Assembly (NCBI GenBank): GCA_040755755.1
Contig: JBFLZW010000072.1
Span: forward strand, 62,001 to 126,000
Direction: 5' to 3'
DNA length: 64,000 nucleotides
Origin: a bacterium
Lineage (GTDB): Bacteria; SZUA-182; DTGQ01
A program made the translations under genes and the position numbers. The notes below the pieces were generated by a model that was not told the DNA's origin, searched no databases, and saw nothing but the letters and a program-made list of their open reading frames with translations. Positions 26,661 to 35,177 of this stretch are shown here, in pieces. Numbering within the stretch: the stretch's first letter is position 1; every line of letters begins with the position of its first letter.

Positions 26661-29600
26661 ATGAAAAAATTACCCTATACGCGGATTTTCGGTGCGGTTT
26701 TCCTGATTATTTTCCTGAGTGTCCGGATACCGGGAATCTCGGGGTCTGCCCAGGCAGCCCCGGTTATTACCAGTATCTCCCCCGATCATGGGCCAAGAGG
26801 GATGAATACGGATCTGACTATCAGGGGAGCGGGATTCTCGCCGGGGATGAAAGTCTCGATCTGGGGAGGAGGAGTTTATATCAAAGGCTCACATTCTACC
26901 GCCGGATCAGCCAACAGCCTGTATTGCTCCGGTTCTTACGTATATCTGGCCTGCGGCCGGAAGGGAGGCGCAAGCGGAAGTAGTGGAGTCTATATCTTCC
27001 CTATCGAAAATCCCGCAAGCCCGCAGCCGCTGAGCTTCCTGTCCCTGCCCGGTCAGGCCAGCGATATTCTGGTCTTTGACAACTATGCCTATGTGGCGGC
27101 TGAGGAAGCTGGCTTTCAGATTCTGGATGTCCGGGACCCGGCAGCTCCTTCCTGTGTCTCTTCCCTTCCCCTGAACGGAAGGGCTCTCAAGGTTTCTCTC
27201 TATGGCCATCACGCATACCTGGCCGCGGATTACGGCGGATTGCAGATCGTGGATATCAGGAATCCCCGCCAGCCTGCTCCGGCAGGCTCGTTGGTACCCT
27301 CACCAGACAGTTGTATCCTCGATGTCGTCACCGAAGGAGGCTACGCCTATCTGGCAGCCGGATGGGCGGGAGTAAAGATCGCTGATATCGGCCATCCGGA
27401 AAATCCCGCAATCGCCGCCGACTTTCCCTGTCCCGGCCGCTTTGTCATGGGAGTATTCAAGTATCAGAATTACCTGTATCTTTCCGAAATGGAAAACGGG
27501 GTGGAGATTCTGGACATCAGCGATCCCCTCTCCCCGAAAGCAGCGGCTCACCTGGCCACGCCAGGGCTTGCTCACCAGGTTTCCATCAGGGGAAACTACC
27601 TTTATGTGGCAGATGACTACCGGGGGGTTGAGATTTTTCGCCACGACCTTACCCAGGGGTGCAGCCTGGTGGGATTTCAGGAGACTCCCGGCTGGGCTGT
27701 GGACCTGCAGGTGGTCGATAACCATGTTTTTGTCGCTGACAGCCAGGGGGGATTGCAGATTCTGGATGCTGAAAATCCCCGCAATCCTTCTCTGGTCAGC
27801 ATGGTCGATCTTTTGGATGGCTCAGCGGGAGTTGAAGTCAGCGGCCTCAAGGTGCAGGGTGATTATGCCTATGTTTTCAGCAGGGCGAATTCCTTTTCCG
27901 ATGAAAACTGGCTGAAGATCCTGGATGTTTCCAACCCCAAAAACCCTCATGTTTGCGGGAAGACCCGGAATATCGGCCCCTGGCCTGAAGATCTGGCGAT
28001 CAGTCAGGAATATGCCTATCTGGTGGATGATTATACCGGGCTTGAAGTTTTCAATGTTACCTATAAGCAGTCTCCGCAGCGGGTATCGTTTTACGACCGC
28101 GATACCTCCGGGGGGAGGGGAATTTTTATCAAGGATAACACCCTTCTTCTGGCCGACTCTCTGGCCAGCGGTACGGCAGGCATCAAAATCTTCACTCAGG
28201 ATGCGAAAATGCTGCCCCTGAGGTTAGGAACTGCTGGGCTCGCCGATGCGAAGGCCAGTGCAGAGGCTATCTACGCTGCGGGAGATTATGCTTTTCTGGC
28301 TGCCGGTGAGGCCGGGGTGAGTATTTTTAACCTTCGGGATCCGAGTCAGCCTGCGCTGATCAGCACCCTTCCCCTTGCCGGTTTCATCGGCGATCTCCTG
28401 GTCGCAGGGCCATATGTCTATCTGGCCAACAGGAAGGGACTTATCCAGGTGATAGATATTAAACTGCCTTCAAACCCGCACCTGCTCGGCTCCTGCAAAA
28501 CCGCGGGAGAGCCCGGGTCCATGGCTCTTTCCGGTAATTACCTCTATGGAGCGGAAGGAGAGGCTGGCTTGCAGGTCATTGACATCACTCAGCCGGAAAA
28601 GCCCCTGGCCGTGGTTTCCCTCGCCACCCTGACTCCTGCTGAAGAGGTGGTGGCCGATGGGGAATATATCTATGCGGCGGTGCGAAATGGCCTGATGATC
28701 ATGAGCGCCTTGAAACCCTGCCCGTCGGTATCCTCTGTCGATCCGGCTACCCTGCGGGTTTCCACGCCTGCCGGGCTTGCTCCGGGTACCTATCACCTTA
28801 CCCTGACCGACCCCAATGGGAGCATGACTGTCCTGCCCAATGGATTTACTGTTGAAGCCAACCGCCCGCCGGTCATGGAGCCAATCGCCGATAACCCGAT
28901 GATAGCTGTCACCGAAGGGGAAACCCTGACTCTGACCATCAGGGCCATCGATCCTGATGGAGACCCTCTGAGCTACACCGCATCTCTTTCCCGCCTCCCG
29001 CAAGGGGCCAGCCTGTCGGGGAATGTTTTCACCTGGCGGCCAAAGTCCGGGGACAGCGGCCTGTACCCCAATATCTGGTTTCAGGTCACAGACGGGGAAT
29101 TTATCATCGAGCGGACAATCAATCTGGCAGTCATCGATAATGGCAACAATGGCGATAATGGCGGCGATGGCAACAATACCCCGCCTGAGCTTGGCCTGAT
29201 CCCGTCTCAGACGCAGGGGGAAGAGGGCAAAGCAATCGCTTTTTTGATTGAAGCCTTCGATCCTGATCCGGAAGACCGGGAAAACCTCACCATTACCCTG
29301 CTGAATGCTCCAGCCGGGGCGACATGCCAGATGTTGACGGGGGGGCAGGATAATAAGGTTATTGCCCGCTTTCTCTGGACGCCCGATTACGGCCAGGCAG
29401 GGACGTATACGATTACTTTGCAAGCTTCAGACCAGCAGTTATCGGACCAAAAGACCCTCACCCTCATGGTCCGGGAAGCAGCCCCTGCTCCCGCCAGATT
29501 CGAGCTTAAGGCGGGGGCCAATACCTGGCTGTGCCCGGCAGGAAGAAATCAGGCTCAGTATACTTCCTTCACCTTTCTGCGGGAGATGGGCGAAGATGCT

Positions 29601-29759
29601 CTTTTCTCCCTCCAGGCTTACGATTGGGATGGAACGCCGCTCAAAAGCTGCTCCTGGCTCTTTGGCAGACCCTGTGGCGATGACTTTCCCATGGACCGGA
29701 GCCGGATCTACCGGATTCAGGCCAGGAGGGGCGTTTCGTTCACCTGGCCGAGGGATTAG
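26661..29759 (+). CDS. Large secreted LVIVD-repeat propeller protein with IPT and cadherin-like domains
   Basis: A 1032-aa exported protein. The ATG at 26661 has AGGTG 4 bases upstream; the alternative at 26634 is poorer. A signal peptide is followed by an IPT/TIG-like segment ('PVITSISPDHGPRGMNTDL'), then a long array of LVIVD-type blades: 'GLQIVDIRNPRQPAPAGSL', 'GVKIADIGHPENPAIAADF', 'GVEILDISDPLSPKAAAHL', 'GLQVIDITQPEKPLAVVSL'. A second IPT-like stretch ends the array, followed by two cadherin/He_PIG-like Ig domains ('AIDPDGDPLSYTASL', 'AFDPDPEDRENLTITL') separated by an Asn/Gly linker. LVIVD proteins are typically surface-exposed; ligands are unknown. It ends the cluster. Confidence 0.75.
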   Translation: MKKLPYTRIFGAVFLIIFLSVRIPGISGSAQAAPVITSISPDHGPRGMNTDLTIRGAGFSPGMKVSIWGGGVYIKGSHSTAGSANSLYCSGSYVYLACGRKGGASGSSGVYIFPIENPASPQPLSFLSLPGQASDILVFDNYAYVAAEEAGFQILDVRDPAAPSCVSSLPLNGRALKVSLYGHHAYLAADYGGLQIVDIRNPRQPAPAGSLVPSPDSCILDVVTEGGYAYLAAGWAGVKIADIGHPENPAIAADFPCPGRFVMGVFKYQNYLYLSEMENGVEILDISDPLSPKAAAHLATPGLAHQVSIRGNYLYVADDYRGVEIFRHDLTQGCSLVGFQETPGWAVDLQVVDNHVFVADSQGGLQILDAENPRNPSLVSMVDLLDGSAGVEVSGLKVQGDYAYVFSRANSFSDENWLKILDVSNPKNPHVCGKTRNIGPWPEDLAISQEYAYLVDDYTGLEVFNVTYKQSPQRVSFYDRDTSGGRGIFIKDNTLLLADSLASGTAGIKIFTQDAKMLPLRLGTAGLADAKASAEAIYAAGDYAFLAAGEAGVSIFNLRDPSQPALISTLPLAGFIGDLLVAGPYVYLANRKGLIQVIDIKLPSNPHLLGSCKTAGEPGSMALSGNYLYGAEGEAGLQVIDITQPEKPLAVVSLATLTPAEEVVADGEYIYAAVRNGLMIMSALKPCPSVSSVDPATLRVSTPAGLAPGTYHLTLTDPNGSMTVLPNGFTVEANRPPVMEPIADNPMIAVTEGETLTLTIRAIDPDGDPLSYTASLSRLPQGASLSGNVFTWRPKSGDSGLYPNIWFQVTDGEFIIERTINLAVIDNGNNGDNGGDGNNTPPELGLIPSQTQGEEGKAIAFLIEAFDPDPEDRENLTITLLNAPAGATCQMLTGGQDNKVIARFLWTPDYGQAGTYTITLQASDQQLSDQKTLTLMVREAAPAPARFELKAGANTWLCPAGRNQAQYTSFTFLREMGEDALFSLQAYDWDGTPLKSCSWLFGRPCGDDFPMDRSRIYRIQARRGVSFTWPRD

Positions 29760-29775
29760 GGGGGAGGATTATTCG

Positions 29776-29801
29776 AAAAATTCCCTGATTCTTTTAGGGA
29801 A
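29776..29801 (-). terminator. Rho-independent terminator for the thiol-redox operon
   Basis: On the minus strand TTCCCT (29801-29796), a 9-base loop and AGGGAA (29786-29781), followed at once by five T residues. It lies about 65 bases past the stop of the TlpA-like gene. The stem is short, so strength is moderate. Confidence 0.6.
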
Positions 29802-29867
29802 ATGTTACCTGTCCTTTTGTTGTTATCGAGGTTTTAGCAGACCATTATAAGCGTACCTTTGCATTAT

Positions 29868-30467
29868 CTAATTGGCCAACAAACTCATAATTACCTGCTC
29901 GGCCTTGTTAAGCTCATAGCCGTAATAGACGATATTGCCCTTCTTATCGATGACAATGTTCGTAGGGGTGCCTTTCACCCGGTATCTTCTGGCAACTTCC
30001 CCCTTCTGGTCAAGCAGGACATCGAACACGACGCCCTTTTGCCTGGCGAAATTCTGGACTTTTTCCGGTTTTTCACCGATATCGACCGATAGAAACTTTA
30101 CCTGCTCGGCCAGGGATTTTTCAATCTTGTTAAGGTGGGGAATTTCGGCTACACAATACGGGCACCAGGTTGCCCAAAAATTTATGAGAACGATCTTGTT
30201 TCCGAGAAAGTCAGTCAGACTGACCTTTTGATTCCGGATACTGTGCAGGGTAAAATCCAGAGCGGGCATGGCATTGGATGGGCTGCTTTTTGGGGTCTCA
30301 TTGGTTGGCTGGGCTTTCTGTGCCTCATTCGCCGATGGTTTCGCCTCGCTTTTTTGATTCACTTCGGCCTGTTCCGAGGGCTGTTTTTGCGCCTTACAAC
30401 TCGTTGCCATGAGAAGAATTCCCATTACCGGGATGATCATAACTTTTCGGAGAATTGCCATCTTCAT
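29868..30467 (-). CDS. TlpA/ResA-type thioredoxin-fold lipoprotein
   Basis: Periplasmic thiol-disulfide oxidoreductase, 199 aa. The lipoprotein signal 'GILLMATSC' has Cys24 as the probable acylated residue. A low-complexity Glu/Lys/Pro linker (about 25-65) follows, then a TlpA-like domain with 'VLINFWATWCPYCVAEIPHL' holding the CxxC active site, and the cis-Pro strand 'VKGTPTNIVID'. Such proteins receive electrons from CcdA/DsbD and reduce apocytochrome c or other periplasmic disulfides. It lies downstream of ccdA and a thioredoxin on the same strand, which supports that relay. The partner protein is not visible. Confidence 0.9.
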   Translation of the reverse strand: MKMAILRKVMIIPVMGILLMATSCKAQKQPSEQAEVNQKSEAKPSANEAQKAQPTNETPKSSPSNAMPALDFTLHSIRNQKVSLTDFLGNKIVLINFWATWCPYCVAEIPHLNKIEKSLAEQVKFLSVDIGEKPEKVQNFARQKGVVFDVLLDQKGEVARRYRVKGTPTNIVIDKKGNIVYYGYELNKAEQVIMSLLAN

Positions 30468-30541
30468 TGTTTCTTCCTTTCTCAGCTATACATTTCTCAG
30501 GTATACATAATAGGTGTATATAATGTGCAGTGGTCCCGGGC

Positions 30542-31258
30542 TTATAGCCAGAGCCTTCCTGCCTGGATAAGATAATACTCACCCAGAGCAAGCATAAATA
30601 ACCCAAACGCTGTCTGTGCCCGCTTCATCCACACTCCCGACTTGGGAAGGGCAGTGAGGATTCCGGTGAAGGTTCCGGCCAGAATGAGTAAAAAGCCCAT
30701 TCCCAGTGCATAGGTAAAAAGAAGGCTGATGCCAAAAACCAGATTCTGCTGCGTGGCAATATACGTCAGCAGCACTCCGAGAACAGCTACGGTACAGGGC
30801 GCGGTAATGAGGCCGGAAGCAAGGCCAAGTCCAAAAGCACCGATAACGCCCTGTCGAACCTTGCCGGACCCGGACCGGTTCAGGAAGGACGGCATGGGCA
30901 GGGAAAACAGCCCGAGCGTGGAAAGGCTGAAGAAAATGATAATATTGGCAATAATGAGATAAGCGACAGGGTTATTCTGTATCTGGCCGAACAGCATGCC
31001 GCTCAAAGCGGCAAAAGCACCGAGGAAGGAATAGGTTATTGCCATACCCAGAACATAGGCAGAGGAAAGAACAAAACCGCTCATTTTGGTCCGGTTGCCC
31101 TGGCCGCCGATAAATCCGACAATGACGGGCAGAACAGGGTATACGCAGGGAGTGAAGGAAGTAGCCACGCCAGCCAGAAGAACTACCGGATAGGCAAGAA
31201 CCGATGTTGATTGAATATAGCTTTGAGCTATCTGAAATAGATTATGAAGCATACTCAC
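30542..31258 (-). CDS. CcdA/DsbD-type transmembrane thiol transporter
   Basis: Six-helix inner-membrane protein (238 aa) that moves electrons from cytoplasmic thioredoxin to periplasmic thiol proteins. The two conserved Pro-Cys sites are present: 'ATSFTPCVYPVLPVIVGF' near residues 30-48 and 'LITAPCTVAVLGVLL' near 150. Helices are evident throughout, and the gene lacks the extra domains of full DsbD, as in CcdA. Its ATG overlaps the thioredoxin stop by 4 bases, and a TlpA lipoprotein gene follows, so the operon contains the cytoplasmic donor, membrane relay and periplasmic acceptor. Confidence 0.9.
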   Translation of the reverse strand: MSMLHNLFQIAQSYIQSTSVLAYPVVLLAGVATSFTPCVYPVLPVIVGFIGGQGNRTKMSGFVLSSAYVLGMAITYSFLGAFAALSGMLFGQIQNNPVAYLIIANIIIFFSLSTLGLFSLPMPSFLNRSGSGKVRQGVIGAFGLGLASGLITAPCTVAVLGVLLTYIATQQNLVFGISLLFTYALGMGFLLILAGTFTGILTALPKSGVWMKRAQTAFGLFMLALGEYYLIQAGRLWL

Positions 31259-31572
31259 TCAATATACTTCTTGATTTTTTGCAGGAATTTTTCTTCAGAC
31301 ATTCCCCCGGAGAATTTTTCCTTCAGGACACCTTTTTGAAGGATGACCACGGTGGGAAGGCTCATCACGCCGTACTGGACAGCCAGAGGCTGATTCCGGG
31401 TAATATCCACCCTGCCGAGAAAACAATCGATGCCGGCGGGCAGGGCAAGTTTTTCCATAAACCGCTGCAGCTCTTTACAGGAACCGCACCACGGGCTCTC
31501 GAAAAGGACGATTGCCCACTCATGGCCGGTATAGGTTTGATCCCCCGGATTAATGGTCACAAGGTCACTCAT
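31255..31572 (-). CDS. Thioredoxin-family protein
   Basis: A 105-aa protein with a single thioredoxin fold: 'IVLFESPWCGSCKELQRFME' carries a CGSC active site and 'YGVMSLPTVVILQKG' the cis-Pro. There is no signal peptide, so it is probably cytoplasmic and the electron donor to the coupled CcdA-type transporter. GGAGGG lies upstream of the ATG. The CGSC centre differs from the CGPC of general thioredoxins, which suggests a dedicated role. Confidence 0.88.
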   Translation of the reverse strand: MSDLVTINPGDQTYTGHEWAIVLFESPWCGSCKELQRFMEKLALPAGIDCFLGRVDITRNQPLAVQYGVMSLPTVVILQKGVLKEKFSGGMSEEKFLQKIKKYIE

Positions 31573-31660
31573 GGTATCTGTTTCCCTCCAGTGCAGTAAC
31601 TTTTCAATATTATCATTTTATTATTCTCAGGTCAACGGACCTTTTCTTTTTTCTCCTCGG

Positions 31661-32272
31661 CTATCTTCGCTTTTCCCAATTACGGTACGTCTCACGCACA
31701 GGTTCGTGAATCGTCGGGTGCTTGCCAAAGGTGTGGGAAGAAGGCTTAACAGCATGGCGCAGGTAGATGTGGATTATCCCGCTGGCAGCAAAAAAGGCTG
31801 CTGAAAAAGCGTGGAGAGCATAGCACCAGGCAATCATCTCCCGCTGGTACAGGTGAGAATTCCATAGAATCAGGCCGCTCGATGAGGATAACAGGCCAAA
31901 GAGCATGACTCCCAGAAAGTGAATTTTTTGAGCCGTGGTGAATTTCCCTCGTCCCTGAGAGGCTTCATGATGAGCAGGGTAGGTCTTCACTCCATTCAGC
32001 CAGTTCGCGGCTGTCTGATAGGGGCCATATTCCCTCAGCCAGGCCCAAAAGGTAAAGACCAGGCCGATGGAGAAAAAAATTCCAGCCCGGCGATGAATAA
32101 AGGCTGCTCTCCGAGCATTACCAAAGAGACGCAAGGTTACCTGGAAGGAGGGAAATATCAGCCCCCCATGAGTAAGGAACAGGACCACAAGACTGACTGT
32201 CAGCAGCCAGTGTCCAATCAGCTCGATGGGGGAAAGACGGCGCACGCCGGTCAGTCGGCGCTTTGTGCTCAT
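31661..32272 (-). CDS. Formate-dehydrogenase-type cytochrome b (gamma) subunit
   Basis: A 203-aa membrane protein of the FdnI/FdoI cytochrome b556 type. The ATG at 32272 overlaps the stop of the iron-sulfur gene; a longer reading to 32395 is a shadow of that gene. Helices carry His residues suited to bind two b hemes: 'LIGHWLLTVSLVVLFLTHGG', 'HRRAGIFFSIGLVFTFWAWL', 'QKIHFLGVMLFGLLSSSSGL' and 'YALHAFSAAFFAASGIIHIY'. It would pass electrons between the quinone pool and the iron-sulfur subunit. No catalytic molybdopterin subunit lies in the window. Confidence 0.85.
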   Translation of the reverse strand: MSTKRRLTGVRRLSPIELIGHWLLTVSLVVLFLTHGGLIFPSFQVTLRLFGNARRAAFIHRRAGIFFSIGLVFTFWAWLREYGPYQTAANWLNGVKTYPAHHEASQGRGKFTTAQKIHFLGVMLFGLLSSSSGLILWNSHLYQREMIAWCYALHAFSAAFFAASGIIHIYLRHAVKPSSHTFGKHPTIHEPVRETYRNWEKRR

Positions 32273-33030
32273 CGGTGTGATTCTCCGGATCCTTCTCGGT
32301 TGTGCAGCTTGCTGCAGGTGTAGTGGATGATGGCACTGAGCAGGGCAAGCCCCACACCTCCACCGAACAGCGGCTTGAATACCCGCTTCCACCAAAATAC
32401 TGCCCCCGGTACTTCAGGACTGGCGGGGAGCCCGTAATTCTGGGGAGGAGCCTGGAGGACAAACATCACGTGCAGTCCCTTGACTTCGTTCTCACCATAG
32501 ATATTTTTATATCCCGCAGCCTTGGCCTGCTGAAGCAGTACATTCCGGTCTCCGAAGCGGATAGCCCCGGTAGGACAGCCTTGAGCACAGGCTGGCGCAG
32601 CGCCCATAGCTATCCGGTCGTGACAGAAATGGCACTTGCTGACCTTCCGGCTGCGCTCATCGAATTGAGGAATTTCAAAGGGGCACAGGTTGACACAATA
32701 TTTACAGCCGATGCATTTATCCGGGTTCAGGATCACTGCCCCTTCCGGTGTCTTCTCTATGGCTCCCGGTGAAGGACAGACCAGCATGCAGGCAGCATCG
32801 GTGCAATGATAGCATTGCCGCTTCAGGAAAAGCCATTGCATTCCATGCTCTGTTTTCATCTCCCGGAAATGAATCTGGGTGTAGGTATTGAATGAAAGCC
32901 CGGGAGGGTTCTCATAGGAGCCCAGGTTGGTGGTCGATTCAGCCGGCAGTTGGTTCCACTGCTTGCAGGCAACCTGACAGGCGCGGCAGGCAATGCAGCG
33001 CTCCGGATAAATCAAAAAAGCCTTTTCCAT
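32269..33030 (-). CDS. Four-cluster ferredoxin (beta) subunit, FdnH/HybA-like
   Basis: A 253-aa electron-transfer protein with four Cys groups for [4Fe-4S] clusters: 'CIACRACQVACK', 'CYHCTDAACMLVCP', 'CIGCKYCVNLCP' and 'CHFCHDRIAMGAAPACAQGC'. One C-terminal helix ('GGGVGLALLSAIIHY') anchors it. The ATG at 33030 is used; a TTG two codons upstream is better spaced from GGAGG and may be the start. Families with this layout link a molybdopterin dehydrogenase to a cytochrome b subunit, which is encoded next. No alpha subunit is found upstream, where 400 bases without a gene end at an opposing toxin-antitoxin pair. Confidence 0.88.
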   Translation of the reverse strand: MEKAFLIYPERCIACRACQVACKQWNQLPAESTTNLGSYENPPGLSFNTYTQIHFREMKTEHGMQWLFLKRQCYHCTDAACMLVCPSPGAIEKTPEGAVILNPDKCIGCKYCVNLCPFEIPQFDERSRKVSKCHFCHDRIAMGAAPACAQGCPTGAIRFGDRNVLLQQAKAAGYKNIYGENEVKGLHVMFVLQAPPQNYGLPASPEVPGAVFWWKRVFKPLFGGGVGLALLSAIIHYTCSKLHNREGSGESHR

Positions 33031-33036
33031 GCTCAA

Positions 33037-33447
33037 ACTCTCCTCCTTCTCTCTCTTATCGACCAGCAGTATCTGAATCTCCGGGGAGGAGGGTGAAGGA
33101 AGAGGTTGTGGTGGTTGAGAATTGTTCTTAGAATGTCGGTAGCGAGCGGTAAAGAGATAATTTTTCTTTTTCTGATGAACATTATCGTCATCCCCATCTC
33201 AAATCGACTACCGTTATCTGAATCTCCGAGAGAGGAGGGCAATGGCAAAACTTGCAGGTTGATGATGCCGTCCGAATTATTTGTTTGACGAACTATAACA
33301 GTCGATATAGTATAAAGAATATGCGGATAAGTAGTAATGACCGATGAACTATTAACAGCAGAATAAACTGTAGGGTAGTTGAACCGAATGAGTGTGACAG
33401 GTTGTGATTCCTTAAAGATAGAGGTCCCCGTTCATGAGAAAAAATAG
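33037..33447. other. Intergenic region with a short direct repeat; no gene seen
   Basis: About 410 bases between the divergent redox operon and the DUF4258 gene. It contains a direct repeat, TATCTGAATCTCCG followed by GAGGAGGG, at 33070-33092 and 33215-33239. AT-rich sequence near 33285-33320 (TTGACG then TATAGT and TATAAA) could hold a promoter for the toxin-antitoxin pair, but spacings are poor. Short ORFs here look non-coding. Confidence 0.5.
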
Positions 33448-33732
33448 ATGACCAAACTCCAGGCCATTCGCCAGAAAGTTATTGAGAGAGAATATTACTT
33501 ATCATCTCATGCTGAAGATGAGATGATAGATGATAATTTGGAGAGAGATGATATTGAAAATGCAATCCTTAAGGGCAAGATTGAGAAGAAACTAACACGG
33601 GATATAAGGGGAACAAGATACAGAATTGAGGGGCCATCCAAAGACGGAAGAACCATTCATGTCATTGGTAGGTTTAAAGAGGATGGTAGCCTCATCATAA
33701 TAACAGTATACGCTTTATCGGAGGGAGCATGA
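33448..33732 (+). CDS. DUF4258 protein, probable toxin
   Basis: A 94-aa protein of the DUF4258 family, recognised from 'YYLSSHAEDEMIDDNLERDD', 'AILKGKIEKKLTRDIRGTRY' and 'HVIGRFKEDGSLIIITVYAL'. The fold is related to RelE/BrnT-type RNase toxins, and the conserved N-terminal SSHA and C-terminal ITVY motifs are present. It overlaps the following zinc-finger gene by 4 bases, the usual layout of DUF4258/YgiT-type pairs. Toxicity is inferred from family and context only. Confidence 0.8.
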   Translation: MTKLQAIRQKVIEREYYLSSHAEDEMIDDNLERDDIENAILKGKIEKKLTRDIRGTRYRIEGPSKDGRTIHVIGRFKEDGSLIIITVYALSEGA

Positions 33733-33950
33733 TCTGTGAATTTTGTGGGGGCCAGACAGTAAAAAAGAGGGTCAAGAAGCAACATTGGCTTCATGGCAAG
33801 CTGTACATAGTTGAGAATGTGGAGGCCGAAGTCTGTCTTGAATGCGGGGAGCGATACTATCATGCTAAGATCCTCGATGAGATAGACCGCTTCCTTGAGG
33901 CTGAACACCAAGTAAAAGACCGGATAGACGTTGAAGTGGTTAGTTTATAA
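33729..33950 (+). CDS. YgiT-type zinc-finger protein, probable antitoxin
   Basis: A 73-aa protein with two CxxC pairs ('ICEFCGGQ' and 'VCLECGERYYH') that would bind zinc, as in the N-terminal domain of MqsA, followed by a short helix ending in 'IDVEVVSL'. The MqsA HTH domain is absent, so DNA-binding autoregulation is uncertain. It is translationally coupled to the upstream DUF4258 gene (ATGA). Together they form a likely type II toxin-antitoxin unit with the toxin first. Confidence 0.82.
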   Translation: MICEFCGGQTVKKRVKKQHWLHGKLYIVENVEAEVCLECGERYYHAKILDEIDRFLEAEHQVKDRIDVEVVSL

Positions 33951-34004
33951 ATGCTTGTTATCGGCCTCTGTCCTTGGCTGTATATGGGGGATCACAGCAA
34001 AGGG

Positions 34005-34088
34005 CCCCTGTGGCAGGGGCGCCGCCCCTACAAGTGGTTGGGGAATTTTCGTGCCGTGTAGTTAGTGGCGGGACATTCCTGCCCCGCC
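34005..34088. repeat. GC-rich hairpin cluster between the TA pair and asd
   Basis: Three hairpins in 84 bases: CCCCTG/CAGGGG (34005-34019), AGGGGC/GCCCCT (34015-34029), which shares bases with the first so the two exclude each other, and GGCGGG/CCCGCC (34067-34088). The last may act as a terminator of the asd transcript from the right, although no T-run follows. Confidence 0.5.
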
Positions 34089-34097
34089 CATAAGCTG

Positions 34098-35153
34098 CTA
34101 TTGATACTCAACATCGATGACCGCCTTCATCACCTTATGGCCCACCAGGATTTCGGCGATCTGGACGGCATTCAGGGCAGCGCCTTTGCGGAGGTTATCG
34201 GCAACCACCCACAGGTTCAGACCGTTCTCTATGGATTCATCCTCTCTGATCCGGCCAACGAAAACTTCGTCCTTGCCCGCGGCATCCATAGCCAGAGGAT
34301 ACTGGTTCTTGGCCGGATCGTCGACCACAATCACGCCGGGGGCTTTCCGAAGAAGTTCCCGGCACTCGGCAGCCGTAATTTTCTTCTCCGTCTCGATGTT
34401 CACCGCTTCCGAATGTCCGATGAAGACCGGCACCCTCACGGTCGTGGCGGTCACCCGGATCGAAGGATCTCCCATGATTTTCTTGGTTTCAAAAACCATC
34501 TTCATTTCTTCCTTGGTGTAGCCGTTTTCCTGAAACACGTCGATGTGCGGCAGGCAGTTGAAGGCGATCGGATGAGGGTAAACTTTCGGCTTGATATCTT
34601 CTTTCTTAAAATTCAGCATCATCTGTGCCTGGTGAAACAGCTCATCCATTCCCTTTTTCCCGGTGCCGGATACCGATTGATAGGTGCTGACGACAATACG
34701 TTTGATTTTAGCCCGGTCATGGATCGGTTTTAAAGCCACCACCATCTGAATCGTGGAACAGTTGGGATTGGCGATAATTCCCTTATGGGTAAAAATGGCT
34801 TCCGGATTCACTTCCGGAACCACCAGCGGGACATTGGGATCCATTCGCCAGGCACTGCTGTTATCGATGACCACGGCTCCGGCCCTGGCAGCCTTGGGAG
34901 AAAATTCGAGGCTGACCGACCCGCCGGCTGAAAACAGGGCTACATCAACGCCGGTGAAGGAGTCGTCTTTCAATTCCCTGACGACAAACTCCCTATTGTT
35001 AAAGGTGACCTGGCTTCCGGCAGAACGTGAGGAAGCCAGGGGAACCAGCTCCTTGACCGGAAAGCACCGCTCTTCCAGAACAGAAATCATCTCCCGGCCC
35101 ACAGCTCCCGTAGCACCTGCTACGGCCACAACATATTCTTTTTTCCTGTCCAT
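34098..35153 (-). CDS. asd: Aspartate-semialdehyde dehydrogenase
   Basis: NADP-dependent enzyme that reduces aspartyl phosphate to aspartate semialdehyde for lysine, threonine, methionine and diaminopimelate synthesis. The 351-aa protein starts at the ATG at 35153 (GGAAAGGA 11 bases upstream; the longer TTG reading is unlikely). It has the Rossmann start 'VAVAGATGAVGREM', the catalytic Cys in 'NPNCSTIQMVVAL' (about 130) and the C-terminal 'VGRIREDESIENGLNLWVV'. It is the last gene of the pssA-leu operon, a frequent arrangement in deltaproteobacteria and relatives. Confidence 0.96.
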   Translation of the reverse strand: MDRKKEYVVAVAGATGAVGREMISVLEERCFPVKELVPLASSRSAGSQVTFNNREFVVRELKDDSFTGVDVALFSAGGSVSLEFSPKAARAGAVVIDNSSAWRMDPNVPLVVPEVNPEAIFTHKGIIANPNCSTIQMVVALKPIHDRAKIKRIVVSTYQSVSGTGKKGMDELFHQAQMMLNFKKEDIKPKVYPHPIAFNCLPHIDVFQENGYTKEEMKMVFETKKIMGDPSIRVTATTVRVPVFIGHSEAVNIETEKKITAAECRELLRKAPGVIVVDDPAKNQYPLAMDAAGKDEVFVGRIREDESIENGLNLWVVADNLRKGAALNAVQIAEILVGHKVMKAVIDVEYQ

Positions 35154-35177
35154 AGTTTCGTTTGTCCTTTCCAATAG

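Noticed and set aside
33033-33248. 71-codon minus-strand ORF upstream of the FdnH-like gene
   Set aside because: It is built on the intergenic direct repeat, has no ribosome site and no similarity to a missing dehydrogenase subunit.
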